From contig NC_135722.1 in assembly GCF_964656455.1 (NCBI RefSeq), positions 86,857,313 through 86,921,312 of the forward strand: DNA of 64,000 nucleotides, in the 5' to 3' direction. The position numbers were made by a program, and so were the translations under genes. This DNA is from Halichoerus grypus. Taxonomy: Eukaryota > Chordata > Mammalia > Carnivora > Phocidae. This document shows positions 42,995 to 54,070 of the stretch, in pieces. The notes beneath the pieces were generated by a model. The model saw nothing but the letters and a program-made list of their open reading frames with translations, did not search any database and was not told the DNA's origin. Numbering within the stretch: position 1 is the first letter of the stretch; every line of letters begins with the position of its first letter.

Positions 42995-43195
42995 TTTTTT
43001 TAAAATAAGATTTTATTTATTTATTTGAGAGAGAGAGAGAGAGAGAGTTTGAGAGAATGAGTGGGAGGAGGGGCAGAGGGAGAAGCCGACTCCCTGTGGA
43101 TCAGGGAGCCTGATGCAGATCTTGATCCCAGAACCCTGGGATCATGACCTGAGCCGAAGACAGACCCTTAACTGACTGAACTACCCAGGCACCCC
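42995..43195 (-). mobile_element. Long-form CAN SINE
   Basis: TSD TATGATAGCTTTTT / TGTGATAGCTTTTT. Confidence 0.91.
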
Positions 43196-43214
43196 TGTGA
43201 TAGCTTTTTAAACA

Positions 43215-43330
43215 CTCCATACAAATTATCGAGTACCTGCCATATGCCAGATCTAGAGTTACTCTTGTGAACACACACATTCCTTGGCCTGTAGGAACTT
43301 ATAGTTGAGATGGAGAGCCAATCTGACAGA
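43215..43330 (+). mobile_element. L2 fragment
   Basis: CGAGTACCTGCCATATGCCA and GGCCTGTAGGAACTTATAGT. Confidence 0.6.
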
Positions 43331-43374
43331 AAAATGTAATGTGATTGAATACCTTTTTTAAAAAGCTAATATGT

Positions 43375-43800
43375 GAGTGTTTGTTATGTAACAGGCATTG
43401 TACTAAGAATTATTTCATGTCATTCTCTCAATAAGCTTATGATCCCCATTTTCTAGGGAAGGAATTTAGAGAACATGTGTTTTGTGCCAGGTCAGTTACA
43501 TTTCAGAATTGCTACCCAAATCCAGGTCCAGAGCCCAGGCTCTTGTTTTTTTTTTTTTTTTTTAAAGATTGTATTTATTCACTTGAGAGAGAGAGAGACA
43601 GAGAGAGCACAAGCAGGGGGAGAGGCAGAGGGTGAGGGAGAAGCAGACTCCCCTCTGTGCTGGGAGCCTGATGTGGGGCTCGATCCCAGGACCCGGGGAT
43701 CATGACCTGAGCCGAAGGCAGGATGCTTAATCATCTGAGCCACCCAGATGCCCCCAGAGCCCAAGCTCTTAACCACTGTGCTTTGGACTGACTGCTGCCT
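43375..43800 (-). mobile_element. MIR, antisense, split by a SINE
   Basis: CAGGCATTGTACTAAGAATT, CCCCATTTTCTAGGGAAGGA, then CTTAACCACTGTGCTTTGGA after the SINE. Confidence 0.75.
43545..43754 (-). mobile_element. Long-form CAN SINE
   Basis: TSD CAGAGCCCAGGCTCTT / CAGAGCCCAAGCTCTT (43529 and 43755). Confidence 0.92.
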
Positions 43801-44195
43801 CTCTTCAGGTCAGAGCACTTCTCCCTGTGTGTCCCCTGTGCCCTCATGCACCAGGCACAGGGAGGTGGGTGCCACTGTTGGAGTTTGAGAACTAATAATG
43901 ACTTACTAGTCAGACAGCAGCTGTAAGTGATTGACCATCTTCCTTGGAGACTTCAAAATAATTCAAGATACTAACAAATGTAAAACAGCCTCCAAGTTAT
44001 TCATCACAATGTTGCTAGGATCTATTTATACAATGAAATGATGCAGCTGTGATAAAGAATGAGGAAATGATATATAGATATGGAACAGTGTAGAAGGTAT
44101 GGTGTTTTGTAGAATAAACATGGCTCAGAAGAGATGTTACTTTGTATAGAATCAATAGTATGCTGCCATTTGCGGTGGGAGAGACAGAGTATTTA

Positions 44196-44305
44196 TTAAA
44201 TGCATGCAAGCATGCATGCAAGTTCTACCCCCAGTGTGGGGTTTGAACTCATGACTCAGGGATCAGGAGTCATGTGCTCTACCAGTTGAGCCAGGTACAT
44301 GCCCC
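44196..44305 (-). mobile_element. Short-form CAN SINE with GCAT repeats
   Basis: TTAAATGCATGCAAGCATGC tail region, TTTGAACTCATGACTCAGGG, ends AGCCAGGTACATGCCCC. Confidence 0.8.
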
Positions 44306-45180
44306 TGTATTTTTACATGTATATGCTTAGCATATCTCTGGAAGGGTAGACAAGAAATTGATAATATAGGTTGCTTTTGAAGGGTGGTTAAGGAATTCCA
44401 GGTAGGGAGATTGTCCATACTTTTTTATGCCTTTTGAATTTGAATTTGAAATAATAAGCACCTTCCTAGAAATGAAAACAAATACAGAATGGCACTCGGA
44501 GCTGTGTATGTTTCATAAGTGTGTGGGGTCAGCCTGCCCTGGTCCTTGTCCCATCCCAGTGCCTGGCATAGTATGCACTTGGGTATTTATGCAATCCATG
44601 AACCAAGTTGAAAAAACAATCTCAAATTCCTCTATAGGAAGGATACAACATCTCTTTTGTGGTATTCCTTCTAAAAATACATATCCTGAATCTAACCATG
44701 AAGAAATATCAGACAAATTCAAATCGAGGAACAGTCTGAAAAATAAATGGCCTATGTATTTAAAAAATGTCAACATCATGGATGACTAAGAAAGACCAGG
44801 AGACTGTTCCAGATCAGAGGGGATGGAGGGACACGACAACTGGACGCATCGTGTAAAATGCCAGATTGGATCCAGGGCTAGAAAAAAAGTTGTTTAAGGA
44901 TATTAATTAGACAATTGGCAAAATACAAATAAGGTCTGTAAATTAGGTAATAGTTTGATTGTTACTTTCTGGTTTTGGTAGTAGTACCGTGAGAAAAAAG
45001 TCCTGTTTTTAGGAAATAGGTATGTAAGAATTCAGTAATAAAGTGGCATGTGTCTGCAACTTACTCTCAAATATCAAAAGAGAGAAAGAGAATAATAAAC
45101 ACACAGAATGCTAACATTTGGTAAATCTGAAGAAATACAGGTATTCTTTCTACCCTTTTGTAGCTATTCTGTCAAACTAT
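44306..45180 (+). other. Unique intronic stretch
   Basis: A 120-codon frame at 44427-44789 (with an antisense shadow) resembles no protein I know. No splice-bounded exon. Confidence 0.45.
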
Positions 45181-45202
45181 TTAAAAAAAAAACCTGCTTC
45201 CT

Positions 45203-46460
45203 CAAGGGCAAAAATGAACTATTGGGACTTCATCAAGATAAAGAGCTTTTGCACAGCAAAAGAAACAGTCAACAAAACCAAAAGACAACCGACAGAATGG
45301 GAGAAGATATTTGCAAATGACATATCAGATAAAGGGCTAGTATCCAAAACCTATAAAGAACTTATCAAACTCAACTCCTAAAGAACAGATACTTCAATCA
45401 AGAAATGGGCAGAAGACATGAACAGACATTTCTGCAGAGAAGACATCCAAATGGCCAACAGACACATGAAAAAGTGCTCAACATCGCTCGGCATCAGGGA
45501 AATCCAAATCAAAACCTCAATGAGAGACCACCTCACACCAGTCAGAATGGCTAAAATTAACAAGTCAGGAAACGACAGATGTTGGCGGGTATGTGGAGAA
45601 AGGGGAACCCTCCTACACTGTTGGTGGGAATGCAAGCTGGTGCAGCCACTCTGGAAAACAGTATGGAGGTTCCTCAAAAAGTTGAAAATAGAGCTACCAT
45701 ACAATCCAGCAATTGCACTACTGGGTATTTACCCCAAAGGTACAAATGTAGGGATCCGAAGGGGTACATGCACCCTGATGTTTATAGCAGCAATGTCCAC
45801 AGTAGCCAAACTGTGGAAAGAGCCAAGATGTCCATCGACACATGAATGGATAAAGAAGAGGTGGTATATATATACAATGGAATATTATGCAGCCATCAAA
45901 AGGAATGAGATCTTGCCATTTGCAATGACGTGGATGGAACTGGAGGGTGTTATGCTGAGCGAAATAAGTCAATTGGAGAAAGACATGTATCGTTTGAGCT
46001 TACTGATATGAGGAATTCTTAATCTCAGGAAACAAACTGAGGGTTGCTGGAGTGGTGGGGGGTGGGAGGGATGAGTTGGCTGGGTGATAGACATTGGGGA
46101 GGTTATGTGCTATGGTGAGCACTGTGAATTGTGCAAGACTGTTGAATCTCAGATCTGTACCTCTGAAACAAATAATGCAATATATGTTAAGAAAGAAAAA
46201 AAGAAGAAGAAGATAGCAGGAGGGGAAGAATGAAGGGGGGGAAATCGGAGGGGGAGACGAACCATGAGAGACGATGGACTCTGAAAAACAAACTGAGGGT
46301 TCTAGAGGGGAGGGGGATGGGAGGATGGGTTAGCCTGGTGCTGGGTATTAGAGAGGGCACGTTCTGCATGGAGCACTGGGTGTTATGCACAAACAATGAA
46401 TCATGGAACACTACATCAAAAACTAATGATGTAATGTATGGTGATTAACATAATAAAAAA
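45203..46460 (+). mobile_element. 5'-truncated young L1
   Basis: 1258 bp of L1: the ORF2 C-terminal part (about 45203-46011), then the 3' UTR and an A-rich end at 46455. Flanking TSD A(8-10)CCTGCTTCCT at 45183-45202 and 46463-46480. The ORF2 frame reads [13 protein letters not shown]... and then [11 protein letters not shown]..., with the C-terminal cysteine-rich region ([12 protein letters not shown]) visible. It is interrupted by a single in-frame TAA at 45379-45381 and ends at 46011. Without ORF1, a promoter, or the endonuclease and reverse transcriptase core, it cannot move on its own. Confidence 0.93.
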
Positions 46461-46599
46461 TTAAAAAAAACCTGCTTCCTATATGGAACATTTTGTGATT
46501 TCATAATATTGAGCCTTTTATGTCCTCGTGTACAATTTTGTAGTTTTCTTCATGTAGGTCTTAATATTTTTGGTGACGTTTATTCTTAGATTTCTTAAT

Positions 46600-47130
46600 A
46601 TATTTGTTCCTCTAAAAAAAATAATAGCTTTGTTGATGTATAATTCACATACTATACAGCTCACCCTGAATATCTTTTTATACATGCTTAAATAGCACTC
46701 TTATGTAAGGAAGGTATGCTTTTAAAAAAATAACCAACTACATTAGGGTATAATTTACACATAATTAATTAATTAATTTTAAAAAGATTATTTATTTTAG
46801 AGAGCACGTGCATGTGAGCACGCAAGTGAGGGGAGGGGCAGAAGGAGAGGGAGAGAGAGAGAATCTCAAGCACTCCCCGATGAGCAGGGATTCCTGACAG
46901 GGGGCTGCATCCCAGGACCCTGAGATCACAGCCCGAGCCGAAATCAAGAGCCTAGTGCTCAACAGACTGAGCCCCCCAGGCACCCCTAATTTACACATAT
47001 TTTAATTGAATAGGTTGATGACTTTTGATACATGTATTCCTCAGGTAAGCACAACCCTAGTCTAGATACAAGGTATAAAACATTACCATTTATCCAGAAA
47101 GTTCCCCCATAACTCTTTGTTTATACATTC
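46600..47130 (-). mobile_element. Old L1 3'-UTR fragments, antisense
   Basis: GCTTTGTTGATGTATAATTC, then AGGGTATAATTTACACATA and, after a SINE, TTGATACATGTATTCCTCAG and GAAAGTTCCCCC. Confidence 0.65.
46764..46986 (-). mobile_element. Long-form CAN SINE, older
   Basis: Perfect TSD TAATTTACACATA (46751 and 46987). AATT-rich tail. Confidence 0.9.
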
Positions 47131-47368
47131 ACCTGTTGGTACACGTGGGCTTTGTTTCCAGCACCCTCTGATGGGAGAGGAGAAGAGTTGGGTGTATGCA
47201 GGGTGAATGTGTATGTGTAGGGGGCCGGTTTTGGGTGGGGGTAAGGATGACAATGCTGAGGTGAAGCAGGAACAGGCTCCTCAGTGGCTCAGGAGAGTCT
47301 CTCAGGCAGTCATGATGTGGCAGTTCCCGTATTCCAGAGTAAGGCCAGACATTGGATATTCCAGTCTT

Positions 47369-47531
47369 TTTTTAATTAAAGATTTTATTTATTTATTTTA
47401 GAGGTGGGGGAGGGGCAGAGGGAGAGGGGAGAGCACCAAGCCCGTGGGGCTTGATCCCACAGCCCTGAGATCACGACCTGAGCCGAAACCAAGAGTCGGT
47501 CGCTTAACTGCCTGCATCACCCAGGCGCCCC
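47369..47531 (-). mobile_element. Long-form CAN SINE, shortened
   Basis: TSD TCCAGTCTTTT (47360 and 47532). Body deletion (GAGAGCACCAAGCCCGTGG). Confidence 0.9.
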
Positions 47532-47542
47532 TCCAGTCTTTT

Positions 47543-48144
47543 CTTTCTTTCTTTCTTCTTTGAGTCTTATTCTGGTTTAGAGCTTGGAGCTTGTGCAGTC
47601 TAAGAATGTGCTTCTTGGCTTATTTCCATTAATAACGGGGAAAATTCTGACTGGATCTGGGCCAGTGGTCTTCCTGACCTTTGGCGTAGTGGTGTTCTGA
47701 GCAGTTTTCCCTTCCCTGTGTATGCGCGCTGCTTTAATGGGATGGCGGGAGGAGGCATATCACGTGTGGCTGCAAAACAGCAAATCTATTAAACAGCAAA
47801 CCTCACATGATTCTTAACATGTCCATGTTTCATCATCATCAAAAGGGAAGATTAATTTCCTTAAAACACCTATTTTGGAAAAGAATAAGGTTTCAAGAGT
47901 AGATTTAGTGCAGGTTGATGTTTATTAAGGCTTTTGATGTGTTCATTAATTGATCCTGCATTAACAAATGGGAAACAGAGTCTACATTTGTGTTCACCAG
48001 ATTGTGGCCCAGAAAATTCAGTCTCCTCTGCCTGCCATTTTCTGCTTGTTTTGTGACTTTTATTCTGCTGTTCATTTCGAGTAAGTGGTATAGGAAGTCA
48101 GCATCTAAGCAAGTGTGCAAAGGATAGCTGATCAGGGCTGTGCC
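47543..48144 (+). other. Unique intronic stretch upstream of the start exon
   Basis: No SINE. Mixed composition with some CpG near 47720-47770. No exon supported. Confidence 0.45.
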
Positions 48145-48480
48145 GCAGTCAGGCTTGGGTGTGAACCCATCACTTAGCTGCATTTACCATCCAGGAACCT
48201 CATTCTCCTCATCAGCAGAACTCAGACATATACCTGCAGCACTTTTTTTTTTCTATTTTATTCCATGTTGTTGACCTTCAGTATTTATTCACTCATTTAT
48301 TTACTTTTTAAGTAAACTCTACCCCCACCGTGGGTCTCGAACTCATGACCCTGAGATCAAGAGTCACATGCTCTACGGACTGAGCCAGCCAGGTGCCCCA
48401 GACCTTCAGTATTTTTAGTGAGGGTTACACCTACCTGATGAGTGTCTAGAACATAGCAAGCATGCAATACATTGTATGAT
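48145..48480 (+). mobile_element. MIR, split by a short SINE
   Basis: GGTGTGAACCCATCACTTAG, CCTCATTCTCCTCATCAGCA, and after the SINE GAGTGTCTAGAACATAGCAA. Confidence 0.7.
48287..48400 (-). mobile_element. Short-form CAN SINE
   Basis: Perfect TSD GACCTTCAGTATTT (48273 and 48401). Confidence 0.9.
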
Positions 48481-48632
48481 CGTTACAAATCATTTCTCCA
48501 TTTTCACCCTTTTGTCCAGGTGTGTTATCTTTTACAAAGCTTTTTTTTTTTCTCTTTGTGGTTGCAACTGTAATTTATTAAAATGTATTTGTCTATTTAA
48601 AGAACTTGGTTCCCTTTCTCTCTTTTTTTCAG

Positions 48633-48820
48633 GCACGTTGCAGAGAGGTCTTTCTGTCCTTCATGAACACGCACGTGGTAGACAGATGACTGTCCTCCGC
48701 CGCGTGCGGCTCTAGGTGCCCTGGACGTGGAGCTGTCCAGCAGGGGGAAGGATGGATTCCAAAGATGAAAGCTCACACGTGTGGCCTACATCTGCAGAGC
48801 ATGAAGAGAATGCTGCACAG
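48633..48820 (+). CDS. PRDM10: PRDM10 exon with start codon (CDS 48752-48820)
   Basis: This exon holds 119 nt of 5' UTR and the first 23 codons of PRDM10, a PR/SET-domain C2H2 zinc-finger nuclear transcription regulator. The acceptor is a strong pyrimidine tract ending TTTTTTTCAG at 48632, and the donor is CAG/GTGAAG at 48821. Translation from ATG 48752 begins [18 protein letters not shown], which I recognise as the PRDM10 N-terminus. The start is supported by A at -3, G at +4 and an in-frame TAG at 48713-48715, so no longer N-terminus is possible within this exon. The exon ends in phase 0 and joins the next two exons without frame change. Two upstream ATGs (48663, 48686) give very short uORFs. 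The 5' boundary assumes that this acceptor is used. No domain of known fold lies in this part; the PR domain and zinc fingers are encoded beyond the window. Confidence 0.93.
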
Positions 48821-51128
48821 GTGAAGAGTGGTTTTTCCAGCTTGGTGTTGGTAGCGGTTTTTCAGTTGGGTACAGTTTGCTGACTGCTAAAGAAATAGCA
48901 GACTCTCTGTAGTAATGAGTAGCTGGGCGGGTGCGGGGTGGGGAGCAGACCTGCAAGATGTGCACGGGAGGAATAGGGAGGGTTTTGGCGCTTTGAGTGC
49001 TCCATCAGTATGGGTCACTATGATTTAGAAGGGCTCAGCGACCACCCACAGGCTTCTCTGCCATTTTCGCAACTTGCCGTCATAATTTGCTTCACTGCCC
49101 CGTTTTATTTTATGTGTTCGGTGCTGAAAGCCTCCAACTGGACTGTTTCTTTCATGTTACCTAGTGTAGGGTTTTGATTCTTCGTGTGTAATGAAGTACA
49201 AAGTACGTCTATAGAGTGGCCTTTTCTTTTCTTTCAAATTCAGAATGTAAAGGTCTAGTTGTCCCATTGAGGCAGCCACTTGGGAGGCTAGTCACTTATT
49301 CAGATGCTGCTGTGATGGGTGATCACTGCCTTTTGGACTGCGATCATAACCAGCTGCATGTTCTTTTGACTATTCTTAGCCAAGGCAAATGTCTGCTTTT
49401 TTGGTGTAGATTTGAATTTTGGGAATAGTCAGCAGTCGTATGGAGCCATGTCTGGCCAAAGTGTAAAACTTAATTTTTAAGCATTGTAATAAATATGCAA
49501 TTTTAATTTAGTTTTTCATTAACTTACATAACCTTAGTATTATTATCAAAATCAGGAAGTTAACACTGAAACACTTAAATATACACATTTATTTAATTTA
49601 AGTAATATAGCAAATATTACAGTAAATAAAATTAATCTTCTAGTATGATTTTAAAGTCTGAGTCTTAATACTTATAAAAAATGTTCTAGTGATGCTTCCA
49701 GCAGAATAACTGAGAATGCTGTTCTGATTTTCATAGAAACCATTTTGAAGACAACTTTCATGTAGCTATGTATTTTGGTATATTTTGTTTATGAATGAAA
49801 ATGTAGTCCATTCAAAAAACAGGGTCACCATTTTGTAGGTAACCAGATAGTAAACAGCAGAGCTCAACACCCCTCATTGCTCTCCCTCTTCCCAGTTGTT
49901 TCTTTTCCTAGCCAGGAACTCTGATTTAGCAAAATACTGTGATGAAGACCAAGTTTTGATGTTAATGAACAAATCTAAAGTCACAAAATTATCTTGGAGC
50001 ACTTAAAACTGTGCCAATTGTTAAAAGTCTAATTCTTGCAACATACAAACTGTATCTTCATGGACAAATCAAATTTGTGTAGAAGTTGGACTAATCACTG
50101 AGTATAAAGTGGACGTTTGTTTTATTTCTGCTTGATTGCATTTGGTCTCCAGGTTTCTTTCTGGGGATTAAATTCACTCATATCGTCTTTGGAATCTACT
50201 ACTCTCCGCTGGAGAGAACTGAAATAAAAAAAAAGTTAGGTCCGAAGCCAAGGTAGCCTAAGAGTAAAGATTCCAACCTAACTTCAGTATCAGCACGTAA
50301 ATTATTTCTCTCCCAAATGTGTGCTTTGGCCATCTGCTTCCATACGTTCAATATCAAGTATCAGGCTGTGTGCCAGGCTAGCCTTTAAGAATTCAAACCT
50401 CTGAAGCTGACTATCCAGAAAGCATTTTATAGCATTCAGTTTCTGCTTTAGTTCCTGGTAGGTAGAAAATTATTTACCCTGGTGACAACTGAAATAATTT
50501 TCCAAAACCCCTTAAAAGTACTTGATTAGAATTTTCTGTGTCTGTACCTTGCTGGCAAGGAAGGGTTCTGTAACATTCATTGACTCAGCATGTGGTTACA
50601 GACATGCCGTCAGTACAGCCTTGGAGCGTGAAAAAAACACGTAGGAAAGAAAGTGACCTTGTTTTAATGTGTCTGCTGAAAGGCACTCTTAGTTGTAAAG
50701 CAGAATATTTATGACATGTTGAGGGCAATTGGCTTTTGAGTTGACATTGTTTTACATTGCAGAATAATTTGTATTTTGTATTTCGGTAATACTGTCAACC
50801 AGGAATCTTCAGTCACATTCCCAGGATCAGCTGACTGCCCCCTCAGGACCCCCCCCCCCCAAAGAGATGTCTGCACTGGACATTTGAGGCGAAGAGGAAT
50901 TTATATCAGTTGCCTAATATTAAGCAGTAAATCAGTGACAAGGTCCTTGGATCCTGTCTCCAAGTCACTAACAGTGTAGATGACCAGGGTGTATCAATTT
51001 TCATTCTTCTTGCATTGGGGATATTTTAGAAATGCACTGTGGATTGTGCTTGGTCAGCCACGTATCTTTGTGAGATTGGTTTTGTTCTACAAGGACACTC
51101 GCTATATCCTTGCTGCTTTCTGCCCCAG
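48821..51128 (+). other. PRDM10: PRDM10 intron between coding exons 1 and 2
   Basis: This is a 2308-nt GT-AG intron with no SINE insertion, which is striking beside its neighbours. I saw no repeat I can name and no further open exon. A C-rich run sits near 50850. The paucity of young repeats around 48821-51128 may reflect constraint near the start of the coding sequence, or chance. Confidence 0.85.
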
Positions 51129-51293
51129 GTGCACTTTGTTCCTGACGCCGGAACTGTGGCTCAGATTGTCTACACCGATGACCAGGTTCGTCCGCCCCAG
51201 CAGGTGGTGTACACGGCAGATGGTGCCTCCTACACTTCAGTGGACGGTCCTGAGCATACCCTGGTGTACATCCATCCTGTGGAAGCCGCACAG
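51129..51293 (+). CDS. PRDM10: PRDM10 second coding exon (residues 24-78)
   Basis: The exon has 165 nt and 55 codons, and is open throughout in phase 0. It begins [18 protein letters not shown] and ends [10 protein letters not shown], matching the low-complexity, Q/V/Y-rich N-terminal region of PRDM10 that precedes its PR domain. The acceptor is TTTCTGCCCCAG at 51128. The donor is unusual: the exon ends CAG and the intron starts GCATGT, so this is a GC-AG intron. Using the nearest GT instead (51298) would add 4 nt and break the frame into the next exon, whose codons begin TLFTDPGQ. The tract is acidic and aromatic-rich with no charged cluster. A role as an activation or protein-contact segment is plausible but not shown here. 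Confidence 0.93.
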
Positions 51294-51344
51294 GCATGTG
51301 AAGGGTTATTGTTCCTAGTTTGTTTGTTAATTGCTTAACTCACC

Positions 51345-51465
51345 AATGACTTATGTTTATTCTCCGCCAGTCACTGTGCTAGGTGCTGGTGATGCAAGAT
51401 ACGATTCAGATAAGATTTGTGCTCTTCAGGGGCTTATAACCAACTTGGCAGAGGAAGATATGCCT
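51345..51465 (+). mobile_element. L2 fragment
   Basis: CACTGTGCTAGGTGCTGGTG, ATTCAGATAAGATTTGTG and CTCTTCAGGGGCTTATAACC. Confidence 0.7.
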
Positions 51466-52060
51466 TATTTATTTAAATTAAATGTAATAAGATGTTAGGG
51501 CACTAGCCTCCTATGAGTTCTTGTCCCAGTGACCATTGACTAGATTATCAACTTGTTACTTTTCTTGTGTATCAAGAACCAAGTCAAAAATGCATTTAGT
51601 TCTGTATAGCTTAATCACAGATGGATCAGTGAAAAAACATACAGATTATTTCAGTGAAACGTGTAAGCAAAAAGTCCTACTGGCTTATTAACTGCTATTT
51701 ATTAATAATTGACTGATTCATAGGACTGTAATAGAAGCAAAGGTAAAAGCTGTGCAATTAGGACTACTTTCTTTTTTTCTTAGGGACTTGGAGTGTTAGT
51801 TTCCAAATGCATGACACAAATATATAAATGTTAGTTAGTTTGTTAGCACTTTAGAATGTACAGAGCACTTTTAAACATATTAAAAAAAAATAAGTTCCAT
51901 ACTTTTGTAGTGGAATCTTGGTAATAAAAATTTGCCCTCATGCAATATTAATCAAGAGCCTCAAATCACTCCCAAGAAGAAATGGGGCCCCCTAGTTAAT
52001 AACTTTCAAATCTATATAAAGATGAAATCACCAAGTAGTCAGATGGTACTTTTAGAATGC
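51466..52060 (+). other. AT-rich unique intronic stretch
   Basis: No repeat or exon signal. Confidence 0.5.
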
Positions 52061-52075
52061 CTCTGCTTTAGTTTA

Positions 52076-52139
52076 TTTATTTATTAATTATTTTTAATTT
52101 TTATTAACATATAATATATTATTTGTTTCAGGGGTACAG
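52076..52139 (-). mobile_element. L1 3'-end fragment, 64 bp
   Basis: The minus strand reads CTGTACCCCTGAAACAAATA then ATATGTTAATA and A-rich text, as at 46158-46190. TSD GCCTCTGCTTTAGTTT / GCCTCTGCTTAGTTTT. Confidence 0.75.
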
Positions 52140-52264
52140 GGCCTCTGCTTAGTTTTAGTCCCCTGACTATATTAAAATAAGGTCAGATAGTTTATGTAAC
52201 GAATGTCCTGTAGGCAACTTTGTTTATTATTGTGTTACTAAATGTCTGACTTATGATAATTTTT

Positions 52265-52344
52265 TAAGTTTATTTTATTTTAGTAATCCGTACCCAACGT
52301 AGGGCTCAAACTCACAACCCCAAGATCAAGAGTCACATGCTCTT
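52265..52344 (-). mobile_element. Short-form CAN SINE, head truncated
   Basis: Lacks the usual GAGCCAGCCAGGTGCCC end and stops at CATGCTCTT. TSD CTGACTTATGATAATTTTT (52246 and 52345), 19 bp perfect. Confidence 0.88.
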
Positions 52345-52363
52345 CTGACTTATGATAATTTTT

Positions 52364-52366
52364 ATT

Positions 52367-52398
<32 letters not shown>

Positions 52399-52578
52399 TT
52401 AAAGATTTTATTTATTGTTTGACAGATAGAGACATAGCGAGAGACGGAACACAAGCAGGGGGAGTGGGAGAGGGAGAAGCAGGCTTCCTGCCAAGCAGGG
52501 AGCTCGATGTGGGGCTCGATCCCAGGACCCTGGGACCATGACCTGAGCAGAAGGCAGATGCTTTAACAGCTGAGCCCT
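52364..52578 (-). mobile_element. Long-form CAN SINE, head truncated
   Basis: Stops at GCTGAGCCC, without ACCCAGGCGCC. A third copy of TTATGATAATTTTTA follows at 52579. Confidence 0.88.
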
Positions 52579-52949
52579 TTATGATAATTTTTAAATAGCA
52601 AGTCTAAGAAATCATACAACTGGCTGAAATTCTCTTATGTGTACCTCTGGAATCAAAACTTAACCATAGTTCTTATTCCTCTAGGTTTGCTAAAGGCTTG
52701 GGCAGATTAGAGGAAAGAGTATTTTTTCTGGATTGGTGATTTTCTGCAGTGCCCTGGCTAAAATAATTTTGAAGATTTTCCTTCTCTAGTTAGTTCTGCT
52801 ATACCATGACTCAAATTATTATGTGTTTATGATGAGACCTTTAAAAAATTATGATTTTACTGACTTTATCCAGGAATGAATCTATGGAACATTAAATTCA
52901 GTTTATTTCCCTTCTACTTTTTTGGTAATGAGAGTGCATTTGTATTTGA

Positions 52950-53157
52950 TTTTTTTTTTTTTTTAAAGATTTTATTTATTTATTTGAGACAGAGAGAATG
53001 AGAGAGAGAGAGAGAGCACATGAGAGGGGGGAGGGTCAGAGGGAGAAGCAGACTCCCTGCCGAGCAGGGAGCCCGATGTGGGACTCGATCCAGGGACTCC
53101 AGGATCCTGACCTGAGCCGAAGGCAGTTGCTTAACCAACTGAGCCACCCAGGCGCCC
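52950..53157 (-). mobile_element. Long-form CAN SINE
   Basis: Perfect 20-bp TSD GAGAGTGCATTTGTATTTGA (52930 and 53158). Confidence 0.95.
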
Positions 53158-53419
53158 GAGAGTGCATTTGTATTTGAAAGATATCCTTGTGTATATAGTA
53201 GTCTTCTGTGTGTCTGTATGTCTCCATCCATTTTCACTTAATCGCGGGTCCACTCCTGTGATACATAGTGTTATGTGTGAACATACGCACCCTTATTCAT
53301 GCCATGTCTTATGTTTTTGTGACATGCCTTTTTAATTCGCCGTGGCATTCAACCTCAAGAGAGATTTTGCTGAAGAGTAAAATTGTCAAGTACGTTAGCC
53401 AGTTGAAATGGTTAACTTA

Positions 53420-53628
53420 GGGGCGCCTGGGTGGCTCAGTCGTTAAGCGTCTGCCTTCGGCTCAGGTCATGATCCCAGCGTCCTGGGATCGAGCCCCACA
53501 TCGGGCTCTCTGTTCCGCGGGAAGCCTGCTTCTCCTTCTCCCACTCCCCCTGCTTGTGTTCCCTCTCTCGCTGTGTCTCTCTCTGTCAAATAAATAAATA
53601 AAATCTTTAAAAAAAAAAAAAAAAAAAA
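53420..53628 (+). mobile_element. Long-form CAN SINE
   Basis: Perfect TSD GAAATGGTTAACTTA (53405 and 53629). Confidence 0.94.
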
Positions 53629-53697
53629 GAAATGGTTAACTTATACAATCTCTTTGGAACCGTCTGAATGAAAGGCTTTAGCTAAAAGTAAGATTAC

Positions 53698-53900
53698 GGG
53701 GCGCCTGGGTGGCTCAGTTGGTTAAGCGACTGCCTTCGGCTCAGGTCATGATCCTGGAGTCCCGGGATCGAGTCCCACATCGGGCTCCCTGCTCGGCAGG
53801 GAGTCTGCTTCTCCCTCTGACCCTCCTCCCTCTCATGCTCTCTGTCTCTCATTCTCTCTCTCGCAAATAAATAAAATCTTAAAAAAAAATAAATAAATAA
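53698..53900 (+). mobile_element. Long-form CAN SINE
   Basis: Perfect TSD AAAAGTAAGATTAC (53684 and 53900). GACCCTCCTCCCTCTCATGC subfamily. Confidence 0.94.
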
Positions 53901-54070
53901 AAGTAAGATTACTATCTTTATCTTCTTTATTAATGAAGGATTATTACTAGCTATATGGGAATTAAGTCTGTCAAGAATTGGTGCTTAGCAGCAGGATAAT
54001 TTTTCCTGTGTAGGCAAGCTGTCTAAAGATTTATTGATAGGTTTTTTTTATTGTTGTTTCTTTCGTCTAG

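Larger units (their letters stand above)
51294..54070 (+). other. PRDM10: PRDM10 GC-AG intron between coding exons 2 and 3
   Basis: This intron has 2777 nt. It starts GCATGT and ends TCGTCTAG. It holds an L2 fragment, a short antisense L1 tail, and five SINE copies between 52265 and 53900. The unusual GC donor keeps G at +1 and +5 and is preceded by CAG, as expected for functional GC donors. Confidence 0.8.

Noticed and set aside
44427..44789. 120-codon frame with an antisense 88-codon partner
   Set aside because: No recognisable family, splice context or composition change. Most likely chance.
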